Positions 60,620-64,000 of a stretch of DNA of 64,000 bases are shown piece after piece. The position numbers and the translations under genes were made by a program. The notes beneath the pieces are model-generated. The model had not been told where the DNA came from and searched no databases. It saw only the letters and a list, made by a program, of their open reading frames with translations. The stretch comes from Manis javanica (lineage: Eukaryota; Chordata; Mammalia; Pholidota; Manidae). Location of the stretch: NCBI RefSeq assembly GCF_040802235.1, contig NC_133164.1:90450302-90514301 (forward strand). The letters are read 5' to 3'. Numbering within the stretch: the first letter of the stretch is position 1; each line of letters begins with the position of its first letter.

Positions 60620-63600
60620 CTCTGTTGCCCAAAAAGAGTGGCATCAGTTCTGATTCAGTCTTTTCACACACACCCCATCTCCCTGTGATGGAAAGTTAGT
60701 GAGGCAGGGGGTAGTGCCCATTGGTCCAGCTCATCCCCATCATTTTGAGGTGCTATTAAATAAATAACCTCTAGTTTAAGAAGCGGAATGGTCAGGATTT
60801 AGGATTTGTTTCCTTGTGGCCGAGGCAAGTGTGTTCCTGAGAATCATGCCTCTTCTTCTGGCTGTGGACTCATCCAGGACAGAGATGCTTTCTGGCTTTT
60901 TTATTTTTATATTTTGATGGTTTGTTTTGTCCCAAATCCCAATCACAGGCAGGTGGTAGATGCCTGGTTTTAATGAATGGATAAAAGACTGGGTAAACAA
61001 ACTCAGTAATTAAAGGTGATGACTTAAGTAATGGTGAAGATGACCACAAAAAAAAGATATTTGGAAGCATAGATGAGAGATGATGTGAGAATAAAGTGGC
61101 TTGATAAATATTTCATTTTACCTTTTTTCTTCCTCTTAATAACTCAAGTATGCAAAGAAAAGTTTATTTTTTTAAGCAATAAATTAACTGCTGGCTTCTA
61201 GTGAAGCTTCCTGGCTGGTGAAGATCACGGGCCCTCCCTGCTGAATGTCCTCCTCCTCCCCAGGTTACGTAACACTAGGGTATGTGTATAGTGGAAGAAA
61301 ACCAGCTCTTGTCTGCTGCCCCCAAATGGCATCTTCAGGACCTGGGTTTCTTTGCAGCATCTGTTCTAAGGGTACCTTGGGGAGTGGTGGACATCTGGGC
61401 CAAGGCAACCTGTGGTCCATGTTCCCAAGCAGGATCACAGGCTCCAGGTATCCAGGATCCAGGCTGTAAGTAGGGTCCCCTGGAGCCAGGCTCTAAAGAG
61501 CACCAGGTTGGTGACAAATTGGAGTGACATTCAAATTACTGACAGCAACATGTATGCTAAACAAGACATCTGTCTGTACAACCAGGTCTGGCTTGTGGCC
61601 TCCAGTTGCCAGTCTTATGTCTTAGGGAAAAGCTCAAGCCTTATGGAAATGGGTTACCTCTGTAATTCTCCTAAGGATATATTTAGGGATATATCCTCTA
61701 GAGGATGCCATGCAGCTCGGTGCAGGTCTCTGTAGTTTCAGACCCCCACAGAGAGCTGTCTGTGTGCATCTCCATCTCTCCTGCCTTCCCTTGCACATCC
61801 TCATATGCTCAAAAGCATCCCCAACAGAACCAACAGAGAGAGCTGAAATGACCTTGCACCTTCAGCCCCATGTCCAGATGAAAGAGGAGGATGGACATTC
61901 AAATGGAAGAGTTCACTGAAAGAGAAGTGTTGTCAGTGCTCAGAGGGAGGTGGCCTTTGTTAGGTGCTGCGGTGGACTGAGAGGTGGAGGAGTAGGACAC
62001 TTCCCATAACCCTTCCTCCCTGCGATGCTGCGAAGCCAACCCTGAGCAGAGAGGAGGAGAGATTCAGGATTGGATGTGGGGGAGGGAGGGTTGGCATTTT
62101 AAATTAAATGGCACTGGATATCTATAACCACTAAAGTAAAAAGCATGAGATGTCAAGGAATCATGAGTGGAAATTCAACTAAATATGCTTAAAGACAGAA
62201 AAAGAAGGTAAAATAAAGCCACTTCCTGTTTATGCCCCAGCAGGCTCAGCCTACTAAATAGGGCAACTTTCTCCCACCCCTGGAAACTCCATCTTCTCTG
62301 GGGAATATTCTTCTTGCTTTGTGTTCATTCCAAACTATCTGGGTGTGACCTAAGACTTTTGGAAGGTAAAGTCAGTCTGATTTAGAAGTTACTTTACTTG
62401 CTTGCCTGCTGCATCCTTCCCAGAGGGAAATTAGGACAGGGCCAACACCACCTCAGACAAGAAGCTGGGAAAAGGGAAACCATAGGAAGGGAAAAATATG
62501 TAGCGATTACTCTCAGAAACCACAGCCGAGACACACCAGTCAAAACCAAAAACCAGTGTGATAAAGAGCAGTGCTCAAGCAAGGAGGCAGCCTTGGCTTC
62601 TTGAAATCCTTAAGTGACAGGGGTCCATGGGCTCCTTCAGCTCCCACAACACCCTTGGCTTTTAGAGCAGCCAGAGGCTCTCTATCTGGGGCCCCAGTTC
62701 TCCCAGCTGTCAAAACAGACACCAGGAGCTGGTTCCAGCAGCCTCACACAGTGGCATGGAGTCAAATGCAATTTCATGGCCTTGAATGAGAAAAAGAAAT
62801 TCTGAAAACTGCATGAAGCCACTCTGTACCTAAAATTTCCCTAGTCATCATCACTGCCAATTACCAAGGCTCTTTGGTTACCTCTGTAATTCTCCTAAAG
62901 ATATATTTAGGGCATTCATGCTTTGTAACTCTCCTTGGGACTTTGCAATACAGTATTCTGCTAATTTTAAACATGCACAGTCCTAGCATACAAACAAGTT
63001 ATGTTCCAAAAGTAGATTTGCAGGTTGGTTAGTTGGCTCTCAGAGTTCAGTTTCACATAAAAACTGTGCTAAATCAAATCTATGATACCTGTGCAGTCAA
63101 ACTAGTAGAAAACAATACTGTTGCAGTATAATAATGAGGTCAAACAAGAAAAAGAAATGTAATGTATATTAAAATTGTGTATTTAATGTGTATATAAAAA
63201 TGTATATTAAAATTGAAACTAAGTAATTGTACATTGACTAGCTTAAATCCAGGTACTTTTAAATCCCCCACAATGCTTGAATGCTGCTGTTTCCTACGTC
63301 TCAGAGCTTTGCGCTGGGCATAAAACAAGGCTTACAAGGGGGGATGTGGAAAATTGTGATGGAAATTTCTGGCAGAATTTGGAACAACTCACATATTCCT
63401 CTCTAGGACTTCCCGGAGTCAGCCTCCTCAACCACCTCTGTCCATTGACCACTTCCTGGCTCCCCTCCCTTCACATATTCCCCATCTTCCCCCAACTGTA
63501 CCATGGATGAGAGCCATGTGTAAGGTGTTTAGGTTTAGGGGAAGGGAGCGGTGACATTTCTACATTTAAATTTACTAAAATAATTTAACTGGCAAAAAAA

Positions 63601-64000
63601 AAGTTGCAAGTTCACCATTGCCATGTTGGTTCTAACCCAGCCTGAACTGAAGTGGGCAGGTGAGCTTTGGTGGTACCACGTCGGGACTGAGGGGCTCATT
63701 GGTCCATTCTACATCAGCCTCTTTCTGCACCTAGCATGGGTTTCCTCATTTAGGGCTAAAGACCACATGGTCAGGAGAGGCTACACAATTTGAGAGGCCC
63801 AGTACAAGATGAGAAAATGTAGTTCCCCTTGTTCAAAAACTATTAAGAATATCAAGGCAGTGACAGCAGAGCATTAAGTCAAGCACTGGGCACCTATACT
63901 GTGTTACTGCACAGGCTACAACCCTTGCAGCCAGCCATGAAGGTGGCAACAACTGAGGGACCACCTTGACACCCCTGGGTCAGGTCCTACTTACTGTCCA
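60620..64000. other. Right end of window, unassigned
   Basis: No exon, RNA gene or clear repeat. A 37-bp segment is present twice (61652-61688 and 62876-62912), one substitution apart, which hints at an undefined repeat or LTR pair. Confidence 0.45.

Noticed and set aside
60437-60688. Open frame across the CA repeat
   Set aside because: Encodes only Thr/His repeats from a microsatellite.
1-64000. CRISPR arrays, bacterial operons, tRNA or rRNA genes
   Set aside because: None seen. The tandem repeats present are microsatellites, minisatellites or retroviral U3 repeats, and the sequence is mammalian.
45243-64000. An exon of GALNT1 or another neighbour
   Set aside because: Expected nearby from human synteny, but no convincing exon with splice sites and protein match was found.

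Overview
This window is nuclear DNA of a placental mammal. The evidence is one intron-rich protein-coding gene with a CpG-island promoter, many LINE-1 (L1) copies of different ages, old MIR, L2, MER5 and MaLR-like relics, and one gammaretroviral provirus. I saw no Alu, carnivore tRNA-Lys SINE or ruminant SINE. The young L1 3' ends and an env-bearing L1 tail look to me like pangolin (Manis) sequence, but that is recollection and should be tested by a database search.

Layout. INO80C, a subunit of the INO80 chromatin remodeller, lies on the minus strand. All five coding exons were found: exon 5 at 2621-2752, exon 4 at 7443-7510, exon 3 at 12130-12241, exon 2 at 13272-13382 and exon 1 at 44496-44651. 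Together they encode 192 residues in a continuous frame with GT-AG introns. The promoter is the CpG island at about 44380-44900, with tandem ETS sites and a perfect NRF1 site. From 45 kb to the right end there is no recognisable gene, only L1 and L2 fragments, one LTR-like block, simple repeats and unassigned DNA. In human, the region upstream of INO80C faces GALNT1.

The introns carry most of the transposon history. Intron 3 holds three L1s nested inside one another, whose outer copy ends about 24 bp from the exon 4 splice acceptor. Intron 1 (31 kb) holds an L1/retrovirus chimera (14239-17425), a full-length but broken L1 (18711-25064), and a proline-primed gammaretroviral provirus (27864-37118) antisense to the gene. 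The provirus LTRs differ by one base of indel by eye. Its gag frame stops after eight codons, it has no recognisable pol, and it keeps an open Env transmembrane-subunit frame.

The most unusual element is a 1.6 kb tail attached to two separate L1 copies (14239-15868 and 29990-31628). It has a retroviral Env TM-like reading frame, a tandem-repeat block and a polyadenylation signal, and ends in poly(A). In the second case one pair of 14-bp target-site duplications flanks L1 plus tail, so the two appear to have moved as one unit.
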